This document shows, one piece after another, positions 7,435 through 16,115 of a stretch of DNA of 64,000 nucleotides (position 1 is its first letter; each line of letters starts with the position of its first letter). The DNA lies in NCBI RefSeq assembly GCF_000410875.1, contig NZ_AROI01000002.1:1-64000 (forward strand). The letters are read 5' to 3'. The translations under genes were made by a program, and so were the position numbers. The notes beneath the pieces are model-generated. The model was given only the letters and a program-made list of their open reading frames with translations. It searched no databases and had not been told where the DNA came from. The stretch comes from Halopseudomonas pelagia CL-AP6 (lineage in GTDB: Bacteria > Pseudomonadota > Gammaproteobacteria > Pseudomonadales > Pseudomonadaceae).

Positions 7435-8502
7435 TCACCGCCGCGCCTCAAGAATCAGGTTAAAGGGTGTTTGCGCCGCACGCCGGAAGTGCGTAAACCC
7501 GGCTTTGCGGAACACCTCGGCGAGGCGCGCTTCTCCGGCCTGGGCGCCGAGTACCTGCTTGCCGCCCTCGGAGATGGCATGCGCACAGCAGATGGTGGTC
7601 GAGGCGGCGTAGTAAAGCTGACCTACGGAGGTGAGGTTCTGTTCCACCCGATCCTCGGCAAAGGGCTCCACCAGCATAACGGTGCCACCGGGTGCCAGCA
7701 CTTTAGCCGCATGCTGCGCTGCTGCCAGCGGGTCGCCGAGGTCATGCAGGCAATCGAAAAAGCAGATAAGGCCATATTGCTTATCGGGATAGTCCACAGC
7801 TTTGGCTACATCAAATGCCACATGATCGCCCACGCCAGCCGTGGTCGCGTTCTTGATGGACTCGCGGATGGAAGGTGCGTGCACGTCAAAACCGTAAAAG
7901 CGCGAATGCGGAAAGGCCTTGGCCATCAGCACTGTAGAATGGCCGTGGCCACAACCGATATCGGCAACGGCGATGCCCGCTTCAAGCTGGTCTACAACAC
8001 CCTCCAGCGCGGGCAGCCATTCGGGCACCAGACTGCTGCGATAACCATTGCGATAGAACGCCGCCACTCCGCATTGCAGGCGCTGGTCATGCTCGCCCCA
8101 GCCGACCCCCTTGCCGGTGCGAAAGGCTTCCAGCGTGAGCTCCTCATCGACCCACATGGATGCCGGTACTTGCCAGGCAGGCGGCATGAACACCGGGCTC
8201 TCTTCGTCGGCCAGTACCATGGCCTGTTCGGGCGCCAGCTCGTAGGTGTCGCTGGTGGCGTGATACTCAACATAGCCCCCGGCGGCCTAGGCATTCAGCC
8301 ATTCACGTACATAGCGTTCGGCGCAAGTGCTGCGCTGAGCCAACTCACGCGCGCTAAGCGGTCCGGCACCTGCCATAGCTTTATACAGGCCCAATTTGTT
8401 ACCCAGGCTGACCATAATGCCGCCATAGGACGCCGCAAGGTCACCTACGGTGCGCATCACGAAGGCTTCCAGTTTAGTCTCATCAATTACAGCCATATTC
8501 AT
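7435..8502 (-). pseudogene. Class I SAM-dependent methyltransferase broken by one amber codon
   Basis: One minus-strand frame of 355 codons starts at ATG 8502 (AGGAG upstream) and ends at 7435. It is interrupted only by TAG at 8287-8289, in REWLNA*AAGGYVEYH, where related proteins have Gln (CAG to TAG would be a single change). The N-terminal part (residues 1-70) is the winged-helix dimerisation domain of O-methyltransferase-like proteins (LGLYKAMAGAGPLSARELA). The C-terminal part carries the SAM-binding motif VADIGCGHGHSTVLMA and GFDVHAPSIRE. Without suppression the product would be a 71-residue stub, or the C-terminal 261 residues could start internally at 8220. It is divergent from the AraC/DJ-1 regulator at 8650. 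Confidence 0.85.
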
Positions 8503-8649
8503 GGTATTGCTCCTCAACAGGGGTAGTTGCATGTAGCTTGGCTACAGGCTCATGATCACTGCTGCCAGTGTGCAACTGAAGAGCTGGAACGACCTGAAAC
8601 CGGTCGGTTTATGCCACTATGCCTGGGTGCAACGGCGAGGATCAGCGCC

Positions 8650-9699
8650 ATGAACAACACCGCCCCTATCGCCGATCAGACCGGCCCGACTGCCGTCAGC
8701 CCCCTGCATGTGAGTCTGGTAGCCCTGCCCGATGCGGTGATCTCCACCCTTGCTGGTATTTTTGACGTGATGAACGCGATCACACTGATGGGGATGGGCC
8801 AGCCGAATAGGCCGGCACCCTTCCACATCGAGATAGTCGGTGAAGCACCGGGCCCACTGACCCTGGCCAGCGACGTACCTATCACCGTGCAGCGCGGCAT
8901 CGACACCATTGAGAGCACCGACATTGTCATCGTGCCCTCGGTATTATTGGGTGCCCAGGGCTGGCATAAGAATCGCTATCCGCAGTTGGTCGCCTGGCTG
9001 GAGTTGATGCATACCCGCGGCGCCCTGATGTGCTCGGCCTGTTCGGGCATTTTTCTGCTGGCCGAAACCGGTATGTTCGATGGCCGGGACGCCACGGTGC
9101 ATTTCGGCTACGCGCGGGCATTTGCTGCCAGCTATCCTGCCGTGCCGATTCATCCGGAACGGGTGCTGGTCATATCCGGATCACATGAGGAACTGGTCAG
9201 CTCTGGCGCCTCCATGAGCTGGCATGATCTGGTGCTGTATCTGATTGCGCGCTATGCCGGGGCGACCATTGCCCAGGAAGTGGCGCGGCTGTTTGCCTTG
9301 CAGTGGCATCAGGACGGCCTTACCCCCTACATCATGTTCGAGGGCAGCACCGAGCACGGCGATGGCGAGATTCTCGCGGCGCAACACTGGTTGGCCGAAC
9401 ACTTCTCATTGGCCAACCCGGTAGAAGAGATGATCCGCCGCTCAGCGCTGGCCGAGCGCACGTTCAAACGCCATTTCGCCAGCGCCACCGGCCTGACGCC
9501 CATCGCCTATGTGCAGCGTTTGCGGATTGAGGATGCCAAGCGCCGGCTCGAGCGCACCACGGTTTCGGTTGACGAGATCAGCTGGCGCATCGGTTATGAG
9601 GATGCGGCCTTCTTCCGCCGTTTGTTCAAGCGCATCACCGGCCTCACACCCAGCGCCTACCGCAAACGCTTTCGCATTCCCAGTTTTGCACAGCGGTGA
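8650..9699 (+). CDS. GlxA-type transcriptional regulator (DJ-1/PfpI domain plus AraC HTH)
   Basis: A 349-residue protein. The start at ATG 8650 (MNNTAPIAD) is preferred over an in-frame extension to 8527, because alignment to the family begins near residue 15 and GAGGATCAG lies upstream. Residues 15-200 form a DJ-1/PfpI-like domain (IVIVPSVLLG; MCSACSGIFLLAETG, the nucleophile-elbow position with Cys). Residues 235-345 form the AraC double helix-turn-helix (LAERTFKRHFASATGLTP, ISWRIGYEDAAFFRRLFKR). Members usually activate a nearby divergent gene in response to a small metabolite, and here the divergent partner is the broken methyltransferase gene. Confidence 0.9.
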   Translation: MNNTAPIADQTGPTAVSPLHVSLVALPDAVISTLAGIFDVMNAITLMGMGQPNRPAPFHIEIVGEAPGPLTLASDVPITVQRGIDTIESTDIVIVPSVLLGAQGWHKNRYPQLVAWLELMHTRGALMCSACSGIFLLAETGMFDGRDATVHFGYARAFAASYPAVPIHPERVLVISGSHEELVSSGASMSWHDLVLYLIARYAGATIAQEVARLFALQWHQDGLTPYIMFEGSTEHGDGEILAAQHWLAEHFSLANPVEEMIRRSALAERTFKRHFASATGLTPIAYVQRLRIEDAKRRLERTTVSVDEISWRIGYEDAAFFRRLFKRITGLTPSAYRKRFRIPSFAQR

Positions 9700-9722
9700 T
9701 CAACAGAAAAAGAGTAAGAAAA

Positions 9723-9752
9723 AAGGGCGTTCAGCAGTAGCTGGACGCCCTT
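9723..9752 (-). terminator. Rho-independent terminator of the ene-reductase gene
   Basis: A 13-bp stem (AAGGGCGTTCAGC with GCTGGACGCCCTT, one G-T pair) closes on AGTA. On the minus strand it is followed by TTTTTTCTT, so it fits termination of the gene ending at 9775. It may also serve the converging regulator gene. Confidence 0.85.
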
Positions 9753-9774
9753 GGTATTGCTCGGCTAACCGCGA

Positions 9775-10878
9775 TTAATCCAGCGTCGGGTAATCGGTAT
9801 AGCCCTTGGCGCCACCACCGTACAGCGTGCTGGCATCCAGCTTGTTCCACTCAGCGCCGGCGGCAATACGCGCCACCAGATCCGGATTGGCAATGTAACC
9901 ACGGCCGAAGGCGATCAGATCGGCGTCGCCATTGGCCAGGGTGCTGGCTGCGGACTCGGGGGTGTGGCCGCCGCAATGAATCATTGTGCCGGGGTAGACC
10001 TTGCGCAGTTGCTGGTACAACTCATCAAAGCCTTCGTAGGTGCCGCCCGCCCAGTCCGGCTTGTTGACGTGCACGTAGGCCAGGTTTTTGCTTTTGAGCT
10101 GTTCCAGCAAATAGCTGAAGGTGTCCAGCGGGTTGGCGTCGTCCACGTCATTGAAGGTGCCCATGGGCGACAAACGCAGACCCACGCGGCCGCTATCGCC
10201 GGTCTGGGCAATCACCGCATCCAGTACTTCCAGCACCAGGCGTACGCGGTTTTCCAGGCTGCCGCCGTAGTTGTCAGTGCGCTGGTTGCTGTTTGAGCAG
10301 AGGAACTGGTCGAGCAGATAGCCATTGGCGGCGTGAACTTCCACACCATCGAATCCGGCTTCCAGCGCATTGGCGGTGCCGCTGCGGTAAGATTCGATCA
10401 CGCCAGCAATCTCGGCACTTTCCAGCGCACGCGGCATGGCGGTGCGCTCCTTATGCGGCGTACCATCGGGGTCAACCACAAAGCAATCAGCCTGGGCCTG
10501 AATCGCCGAGGGCGCTACCGGGTCTGCGCCGTTGGGCTGCAACAGCGGATGCGAGATACGGCCCACGTGCCACAGTTGCATGAAAATACGCCCGCCGGCT
10601 GCGTGTACCTTAGCCGTGACCTGCTTCCAGCCTTCCACCTGCTCCTGGCTATGAATGCCCGGCGTCCAGGCGTAGCCCTGACCCTCGGGGCAGACCTGCG
10701 TTGCCTCGCTGATGATCAGCCCGGCATTGGCACGCTGCGCGTAGTACTCGGCGCTCAATGGGCCCGGTACATTGCCCGGTTGCAGGGCGCGCTGACGTGT
10801 CAGCGGGGCCATGACAATGCGATTGGGTAACTCTAGGCTGCCAAGCGTAATGGGCTTGAGCATAAGATTCTGGGGCAT
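9775..10878 (-). CDS. nemA: Old Yellow Enzyme family alkene reductase
   Basis: A 367-residue FMN-dependent ene-reductase of the NemA type, which reduces activated C=C bonds or nitro groups with NAD(P)H in the cytosol. The TIM barrel is complete: the N-terminal LPNRIVMAPLTRQRA phosphate/flavin region, the substrate-binding pair HAANGYLLDQF (His and Asn), YGGSLENR, GLRLSPMG, and the C-terminal flavin phosphate loop AFGRGYIANPDLV. ATG at 10878 has GGAG ten bases upstream. It is a single-gene unit ending in a strong terminator. The symbol is by family resemblance only. The 248 bases upstream hold no gene that I can support. Confidence 0.92.
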   Translation of the reverse strand: MPQNLMLKPITLGSLELPNRIVMAPLTRQRALQPGNVPGPLSAEYYAQRANAGLIISEATQVCPEGQGYAWTPGIHSQEQVEGWKQVTAKVHAAGGRIFMQLWHVGRISHPLLQPNGADPVAPSAIQAQADCFVVDPDGTPHKERTAMPRALESAEIAGVIESYRSGTANALEAGFDGVEVHAANGYLLDQFLCSNSNQRTDNYGGSLENRVRLVLEVLDAVIAQTGDSGRVGLRLSPMGTFNDVDDANPLDTFSYLLEQLKSKNLAYVHVNKPDWAGGTYEGFDELYQQLRKVYPGTMIHCGGHTPESAASTLANGDADLIAFGRGYIANPDLVARIAAGAEWNKLDASTLYGGGAKGYTDYPTLD

Positions 10879-11126
10879 GCAGTAACTCCGGTATGGATAG
10901 TGCGGCTTATCATATCAACAATGTTGGCGAGAACTCGCGGAGGGTTTGCTGCATGGTATTTCGCCAGAACCCGGCCAACGCGGACGCGCCCTAGCAATGG
11001 AAAGTTACCGTCGGAGAATAACCTGGAGTGCAAGGCGCATAGCCGCTCCAGAAACCGTGCTTGAGCAGCAGCTATTCGGCTCACTGTCCAGCAGGAACCA
11101 CTGGCGGTGAAGAAGATAGGAACTCA

Positions 11127-11465
11127 TTAAGGCAATATAGTGTGCAGATACTGGCTTCGATCAAAATCATCCAATAGGTAATGCCGAACTTCAGCCTCCA
11201 CTTCTGACGCTGGCAGATCCAGGAACTGCTCCTTGCGCTCCAAGGCATAGTCAGGCGCTAGCGATAAAGCTGCTTCAGTGTCATTAAGCGCTTGTTGATA
11301 CTGCTAGCTCTGGATGTGGGTGTTGGCTTGAGACGCTAACGCTGACACTTGCTCAGCCTTATCGGAAAAATTTTCATTCGGCTTGGAGGTCTGCTCATTG
11401 CCGGTTTCGAATGTGCATGCCACACCTATCAAGCAGAACGACAAAAGAACAATGAAGTTTTTCAT
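11127..11465 (-). pseudogene. Small lipoprotein gene with an internal amber codon
   Basis: Minus-strand ATG at 11465 opens with a lipoprotein signal (MKNFIVLLSFCLIGVAC, Cys at 17). The frame meets TAG at 11304-11306, then stays open through QYQQALNDTEAALSLAPDYA, a TPR-like helix pair, to TAA at 11127 (112 codons). The sequence on both sides of the TAG forms one plausible protein, so I read it as a nonsense-mutated gene, although a 53-residue lipoprotein ending at the TAG is possible. It starts 28 bases after a broken PAAR gene in the same direction, which suggests an immunity or accessory protein of a former type VI secretion effector unit. Confidence 0.55.
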
Positions 11466-11493
11466 TTGGCTTTCACTACCGGCAGTGCGATCG

Positions 11494-11761
11494 TCACAGC
11501 GCCCCGCCAACATTGATCGTGCCCTGCGCCACAAGCGTGTTGGTGCCCGGCGGACAGCCACAGGCAATATAATCTCCTGCTCTTGCCGCAGGCCCTGCGG
11601 GTAAGTACGTCGCTCTCGCACCCACAGCCACTATTTCAAGCCGGACAAGTCGCTTTGTGCCCAACAGAACTGGCAACGAGACCGTCGAACATTATGCCGA
11701 CATTACCCTCAATGACGACCCCGCCGGTCGAGATCTTAGAACCGATTCCTATGCTAAGCAT
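11494..11761 (-). pseudogene. PAAR-domain gene with an internal deletion/frameshift
   Basis: ATG at 11761 has a GGGAGG site upstream. The first frame reads MLSIGIGSKISTGGVVIEGN and later VGHKATCPA before a stop at about 11636. A second frame then continues EIVAVGARATYLPAG and RAGDYIACGCPPGTNTL to TGA at 11494. Joined, they give the PAAR pattern: G-K-S-GG-V, CPxC replaced by a gap, I-A-VG, and RAGDxxxCGC near the end. The missing part around the CPxCxxG segment points to a small deletion. PAAR proteins cap the VgrG spike of type VI secretion systems. No vgrG or other T6SS gene lies in the window. Confidence 0.55.
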
Positions 11762-12037
11762 TTATGCAAACCTCCCTGTACTTAACGCCTGTTTGCCGTA
11801 AGCAAATTGGTAAGAAACGCTATCATACGTACCCCCGTTGCCCGGGCAATTGCGCTGGCCGAAAACTGAGACTCATTGCACAGTTCGCCTGCCATTGAAT
11901 TGACCCACCCACGCGCAGTGCAGTCATCACCAAACCTACTACCGCTCAATCAATCCAACTACATTTTGGCTCCCAGAGCCTGCCTCGGATGATAGGTTAC
12001 TCACCCATCAGCCTTCATCCCTCACCAGGAGCCATTC

Positions 12038-12814
12038 ATGTCTCAAGCCGCCGCTCGTCAGTCGATTTTCATTACCGGAGCCGCCTCCGGCATGGGCCGT
12101 GAAACCGCGCGGCTGTTTCAACAGCAAGGCTGGTTCGTCGGCGCCTTTGATCTGAACCAGGCCGGGCTTGAAGCGTTACAGGCCGAGCTGGGCGCGGAGA
12201 ATTGCCTGATCGGGCAGTTGGATGTAAGCGACAAAGCGGCCTATGAGCGGGCGGTCCATGCCTTTGGCCAGGCCACAGACGGTCGCATGGATATTCTGTT
12301 TAACAATGCCGGGATCGCCATGCGCGGGCTCTTCGATGAGATGCCCTTCGACGAGCAGATGCGGATGGTGCAGGTGAATTTTGTTGGCGTGCTGAACGGC
12401 ATCTCCACCGCGCTGCCGTTGCTCAAGGCCACGCCGAACGCGCTGTGCTTCACTACGTCGTCGTCTTCAGCAACCATGGGCATGCCGCTGATCGCGGTGT
12501 ATTCCGCGACCAAGCATGCGGTGAAAGGGCTGACCGAGGCGCTGTCCAACGAATTTCGCCGCCATGACATCCGCGTGGCGGACGTGCTGCCGGGGCTGAT
12601 CCGCACTGGCATGCCGGATGATGCGCTGCTGGCGGCAGCGTCGGACAAGGGTCCGTTTCGCGTCATCGAGGCCATCGAAGTGGCCAAGGTGGTATGGCAG
12701 GCCTACCAGTCCGAGACCCTGCACTGGTATGTACCGGAGGATCTGGCGGAGCTGGACAAGGCGGCGGGCAACAATCCGGAGCTGCTGCGCGACAAGTTGG
12801 CGCGCCAGCTCTGA
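12038..12814 (+). CDS. Short-chain dehydrogenase/reductase
   Basis: A 258-residue SDR with ATG at 12038 and AGGAG upstream. Visible are the NAD(P)-binding TGAASGMGRETA near residue 13, NNAG at about 90, a catalytic Ser region (CFTTSSSSATMG) and YSATKHAVKG (Tyr-x3-Lys). The C-terminal part (VPEDLAELDKA) is typical of SDRs annotated as oxidoreductases of unknown substrate. It converges on modC. The 276 bases upstream hold no gene beyond the start region of the PAAR remnant. Confidence 0.9.
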   Translation: MSQAAARQSIFITGAASGMGRETARLFQQQGWFVGAFDLNQAGLEALQAELGAENCLIGQLDVSDKAAYERAVHAFGQATDGRMDILFNNAGIAMRGLFDEMPFDEQMRMVQVNFVGVLNGISTALPLLKATPNALCFTTSSSSATMGMPLIAVYSATKHAVKGLTEALSNEFRRHDIRVADVLPGLIRTGMPDDALLAAASDKGPFRVIEAIEVAKVVWQAYQSETLHWYVPEDLAELDKAAGNNPELLRDKLARQL

Positions 12815-12875
12815 TTGTCTTAACGCGGGCTGCGGCCAGGCCTATTAACTGCTACCGATTAATCGGCATAACCCG

Positions 12876-13949
12876 TCAGGCTAGTAACACCACCGACTTG
12901 ATCAGCGCATAGATCCGTTGGCCGGCTGCCAGGCTCAGTTGACTGACTGCCCGTGGAGTGACTTCCGCCAGCAGCAACTGGCCCTCGGCGGTGCGGCAGG
13001 CGACCAGGGTGCGGTAATTGTGCGGCGGATGGATGCACTCGATAGTCACCGGCAGGTGGTTCTGAATGCTGATCTGCCGAGGCTCAACCAAGCTCAGGCT
13101 GACATCTTTTGCCAGCAAGCGCAGTCTAACGTTTTGTTGCCCCGCGTCTGATCCCGGCCCGAGCACCCAGAGTCTGGCTTGGGGCGGACCAAAGGGACGC
13201 ATGCCATCTTCCCCGGCAGCACCCAGACGACCCTCAAGCACGGATACCGCGCCGGCATCGGCAAACAACGGCGAGTCGGGGCGCGCCAGCGCCTGCTGCA
13301 GCGTCTCAATACGCTGAATATGCCCGTTGTGCATAAATATGATGCGATCAGCCAAACGTTCAACTTCCTCCGGGGCGTGGCTAACCATGATGATCGGCAC
13401 ACCCGCTTGCGCTGCCATGCGCGCAAGAAACGGCATGATTTCGCTTTTGGTCTGGGTGTCGAGTGCCGCCATCGGCTCGTCGAGCAACAACAGTTGCGGG
13501 CTGATCAGCAGGGCGCGGCCTAGGGATATACGCTGGCGTTGCCCCCCGGATAGCTGATCGATACGCCGCTCGAGTAGGTCATCAATGTCCAGCATCGCCG
13601 TCACTTCAGGCGGATGCAGGCGGCGCAGTGCAACTGGCGTGCGCTTGTAGCCGTACAGCAGATTGTCGCGCGCCGACAGATGCGGCAACAGGCTGTGCTC
13701 CTGAAATACCAGGCCAATACGCCGCTGGTGCAAAGGCACGAACTGCTTCTTGGCCTGCCAGATCTGATCGCCAAAGCGCACCTGGGCATCGGCCACGCGC
13801 TCAAGGCCGGCAATGATCCGCAGCAGGCTGGTCTTGCCGCAGCCGGAACGACCAAACAAAGCGGTAACGCCGTGCAAGGGCAGCTCGCAATCCACCTTTA
13901 GCTCAAAATCGCTACCATGACGCAAACGGGCCTGCAGTTGCAGCGTCAT
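12876..13949 (-). CDS. modC: Molybdate ABC transporter ATP-binding protein ModC
   Basis: A 357-residue cytosolic ATPase that powers molybdate import. Walker A is GRSGCGKTSLLR, the signature LSGGQRQRISLGRAL, Walker B LLLLDEPMAAL and the switch His MVSHAPEEV. The C-terminal 70 residues form a TOBE/MOP domain (NHLPVTIECIHPP) that binds oxyanion. Its ATG overlaps the TGA of modB by four bases, so the two are coupled. It is the last gene of the modABC operon and converges on the SDR gene. Confidence 0.95.
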   Translation of the reverse strand: MTLQLQARLRHGSDFELKVDCELPLHGVTALFGRSGCGKTSLLRIIAGLERVADAQVRFGDQIWQAKKQFVPLHQRRIGLVFQEHSLLPHLSARDNLLYGYKRTPVALRRLHPPEVTAMLDIDDLLERRIDQLSGGQRQRISLGRALLISPQLLLLDEPMAALDTQTKSEIMPFLARMAAQAGVPIIMVSHAPEEVERLADRIIFMHNGHIQRIETLQQALARPDSPLFADAGAVSVLEGRLGAAGEDGMRPFGPPQARLWVLGPGSDAGQQNVRLRLLAKDVSLSLVEPRQISIQNHLPVTIECIHPPHNYRTLVACRTAEGQLLLAEVTPRAVSQLSLAAGQRIYALIKSVVLLA

Positions 13950-14632
13950 ACCTTAACCACCGCAAAGCGCCGGTTGATGCTGTAAACCACAAACAAGGTG
14001 ACGAAGGCGAAGATCAGCAGCATCAGCGACAGCCCGTGGGCTGCGGGATAGTTCATGGCTTCGGCGTGGTCGTAAATCAGCACTGAGAGCACCTTGGTTT
14101 CACCGGGGATGCTGCCGCCGAGCATCAGGATCACGCCAAACTCACCGAGGGTATGGGCGAAGGTAAGGGTCGCTGCGACCACGAAGCCACCACGGGTCAT
14201 AGGCAAGATAACGGTAAAAAAACGATCAATCAGACCCGCGCCCAGGCTGCTGGCCACCTCAACCGGACGGCGACCCAGCTGACTGAAGGCTTCGGTCAGT
14301 GGTTGCACGGCGAAGGGCATGGAGTAGATGACCGAGGCGATCAGAATGCCTTCAAAGGTAAAAGCCAGGTGCTGCAAGCCGAGGTTTTCCAGCGCCTGCC
14401 CGACCACGCCGCGCGGGCCCAGCACGATGAGCAGATAAAACCCCAGCACCGTGGGTGGCAGCACCAGCGGCAGCGCAACAATGGCCTGCACCACCACACG
14501 GGCGGTTGAGCGCTTCTGCGCCAACCACCAGGCCAGTGGCGTGGCCAGTAATAACAGAATGATCGTGGTATACAGGCATAGCCTGAAGGTGACCGCAATC
14601 GCCTGCCACTCCGCCGGCCCCAATGAAAACAT
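13946..14632 (-). CDS. modB: Molybdate ABC transporter permease ModB
   Basis: A 228-residue inner-membrane permease with five to six hydrophobic segments. The permease-ATPase coupling motif is present (SSLGAGLIDRFFTVILPMTRGGFV; EAA-type loop with conserved Gly). ATG at 14632 has GAGGAAAG upstream. It overlaps modC and follows modA by 26 bases. Confidence 0.95.
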   Translation of the reverse strand: MFSLGPAEWQAIAVTFRLCLYTTIILLLLATPLAWWLAQKRSTARVVVQAIVALPLVLPPTVLGFYLLIVLGPRGVVGQALENLGLQHLAFTFEGILIASVIYSMPFAVQPLTEAFSQLGRRPVEVASSLGAGLIDRFFTVILPMTRGGFVVAATLTFAHTLGEFGVILMLGGSIPGETKVLSVLIYDHAEAMNYPAAHGLSLMLLIFAFVTLFVVYSINRRFAVVKV

Positions 14633-14658
14633 GCACTTTCCTCGCTTGTCTGGCTAGC

Positions 14659-15438
14659 TCACTCGGGCAGGACAAAGCCGTAGTGCAGCATGATGGCGTG
14701 GGCCTGATCAGTCGTCATAAAGTCGGCAAACGCTCGCGCTTGCGGCTTGTTGCCACCCCGCTGGGTGAGCACATAGCCCTGGGTCAGCGGTTGGTGCAGG
14801 GCCTCGTCAATAAGGTAATAGCCATGCTCTGCCAACGCGGGAAACTTGGCCAGCGACAGGGCAATGATGCCGACTTGGGCCGCGCCTGACTGGGTCATCT
14901 GCGCGGTATGAGCAATGTTCTCAGCAAATACCAGCTTACCCTGCACGGCCTCCCACACACCTGCGGCTTGCATCGCCTCTTGGGCGCGCAAACCGTAGGG
15001 GGCGTGCGCTGGCTGAGCAATGGCAATCCGCTGAATGAAGTCAGAGCTCAAGTCTGCCAGGGTCAGACCGGCGGCATCCAGGGTATTGCTCCAGATCACG
15101 ATGCGGCCAATCGCGTAGATCGCCGGCTCGCTGGCGGTCAGGCCCTGCTGCTTAAGCCTCTGCGGAAAAGCGATATCGGCCGAAAAGAACAGGTCGTAGG
15201 GTGCGCCGTTGATGATTTGCGTCGTCATCTTGCCCGAGGAGCCATAAATCACCTCGATCTTGGCATCAGCATGCGCCTGAAGATAGAGCTCGACGATGTC
15301 GTCTAGCGCGTAGCGCAGATCGGCGGCGGCGGCAATGCGCACGGCTTCACTGGCCTGCACTGACGGAATCAATAGCAGTAACAGCAGAGCGCAGAGCAAG
15401 CGGACGGGGCTGGTGCAAAGGCGCTCGAACAAAGGCAT
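14659..15438 (-). CDS. modA: Molybdate-binding periplasmic protein ModA
   Basis: A 259-residue protein when started at ATG 15438, which has GGAGAG six bases upstream; an in-frame extension to 15462 is less likely. A signal peptide (LLCALLLLLLIPSVQASEA) is followed by the binding domain: IAAAADLRYALDDI, YGSSGKMTTQI, DLFFSADIAFPQRL. Conserved Ser and Ala contacts for the oxyanion lie in these motifs. First gene of modABC, downstream of a ModE operator. Confidence 0.95.
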   Translation of the reverse strand: MPLFERLCTSPVRLLCALLLLLLIPSVQASEAVRIAAAADLRYALDDIVELYLQAHADAKIEVIYGSSGKMTTQIINGAPYDLFFSADIAFPQRLKQQGLTASEPAIYAIGRIVIWSNTLDAAGLTLADLSSDFIQRIAIAQPAHAPYGLRAQEAMQAAGVWEAVQGKLVFAENIAHTAQMTQSGAAQVGIIALSLAKFPALAEHGYYLIDEALHQPLTQGYVLTQRGGNKPQARAFADFMTTDQAHAIMLHYGFVLPE

Positions 15439-15486
15439 TGCTTCTCTCCAGAGAAAAACCATCGAGTTGGGCGCTTAATCAACAAC

Positions 15487-15512
15487 TCGCTATATCCATT
15501 TGAATATAGCGA
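15487..15512 (-). promoter_or_regulatory. ModE operator
   Basis: A perfect palindrome, TCGCTATAT - 8 bases - ATATAGCGA, lies 49 bases upstream of the modA start. It matches the known ModE box (ATCGCTATATA, spacer, inverted copy). Molybdate-bound ModE would repress modABC here when molybdate is plentiful. Confidence 0.88.
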
Positions 15513-15564
15513 AGAGCATAAGGTGGAGCCGTTTTGGCGTCAAGACACCCTAAATGGGTAGCCT

Positions 15565-15942
15565 TCAGTGTGGTTCGCTGGGGGGCTGCGCTGCCAGTAA
15601 GCCCTGGAATTCGCTCAGCTCGTTACTGACTGCCTTTAACGTTTTTGCTTCAATCCGCAGGTACAGCGCCAAAACCTGCTCGCCGAGGGGCGTTATTCGG
15701 GCTCCTCCACCGCCACTGCCACCGGCAGCGGTTTCAACCAAGGGTGACAGAAAGCACTGATTCATGGTCTCCACCAACTGCCACGCCCGACGATAACTCA
15801 TGCCCATATGCCGGGCTGCCGCCGAGATCGAGCCGTTTGCCGCTATTTGCCGCAGCAATTCGACCTTGCCGGGCCCCATAGCAATCGCATTGCCATATTG
15901 AATACGCTGACGCAACCGCAGTGAAGGGGTAGTGGGAACCAT
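15565..15942 (-). CDS. modE: ModE-type molybdenum-responsive regulator, DNA-binding domain only
   Basis: Taken from ATG 15942 (MVPTTPSLRLRQRI) the protein has 125 residues; an in-frame extension to 16095 has no family likeness. The winged-helix of ModE is clear: GPGKVELLRQIAANGSISAAARHMGMSYRRAWQLVETMN, with the glycine-rich wing GGSGGGGARIT. It lacks the two MOP/TOBE domains of E. coli ModE, so molybdate sensing must occur differently or through another protein. Such one-domain forms are common in pseudomonads. It lies upstream of modA in the same direction, with the operator in between, and is divergent from the cytochrome b561 gene. Confidence 0.85.
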   Translation of the reverse strand: MVPTTPSLRLRQRIQYGNAIAMGPGKVELLRQIAANGSISAAARHMGMSYRRAWQLVETMNQCFLSPLVETAAGGSGGGGARITPLGEQVLALYLRIEAKTLKAVSNELSEFQGLLAAQPPSEPH

Positions 15943-16115
15943 GGCTGAGGCTACCGTTACAGGGAGTGGAGGATGCCATACAGGCGCTCGACTCAAGACT
16001 ATAACAGCCCGGCTGCAGGATACCGATACGCGGCAATCTGGCGCAGCCGCTTCAGGCGCCTTGCCGCAGGCCTCCACCGGCGTTAGCCTGCGCACTTCAT
16101 TATGTGGGGTACGAA

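Noticed and set aside
7471-8526. Long plus-strand ORF of 351 codons opposite the methyltransferase pseudogene
   Set aside because: It has no family likeness and mirrors the high-GC codons of the minus-strand gene, whose motifs are clear.
10833-11084. Minus-strand ORF of 83 codons upstream of the ene-reductase
   Set aside because: It overlaps the ene-reductase start, has no recognisable motif and no good ribosome site.
11782-11895. 37-codon minus-strand ORF upstream of the PAAR remnant
   Set aside because: Too short, with no ribosome site and no recognisable family; it may be the tail of a lost gene, but this cannot be supported.
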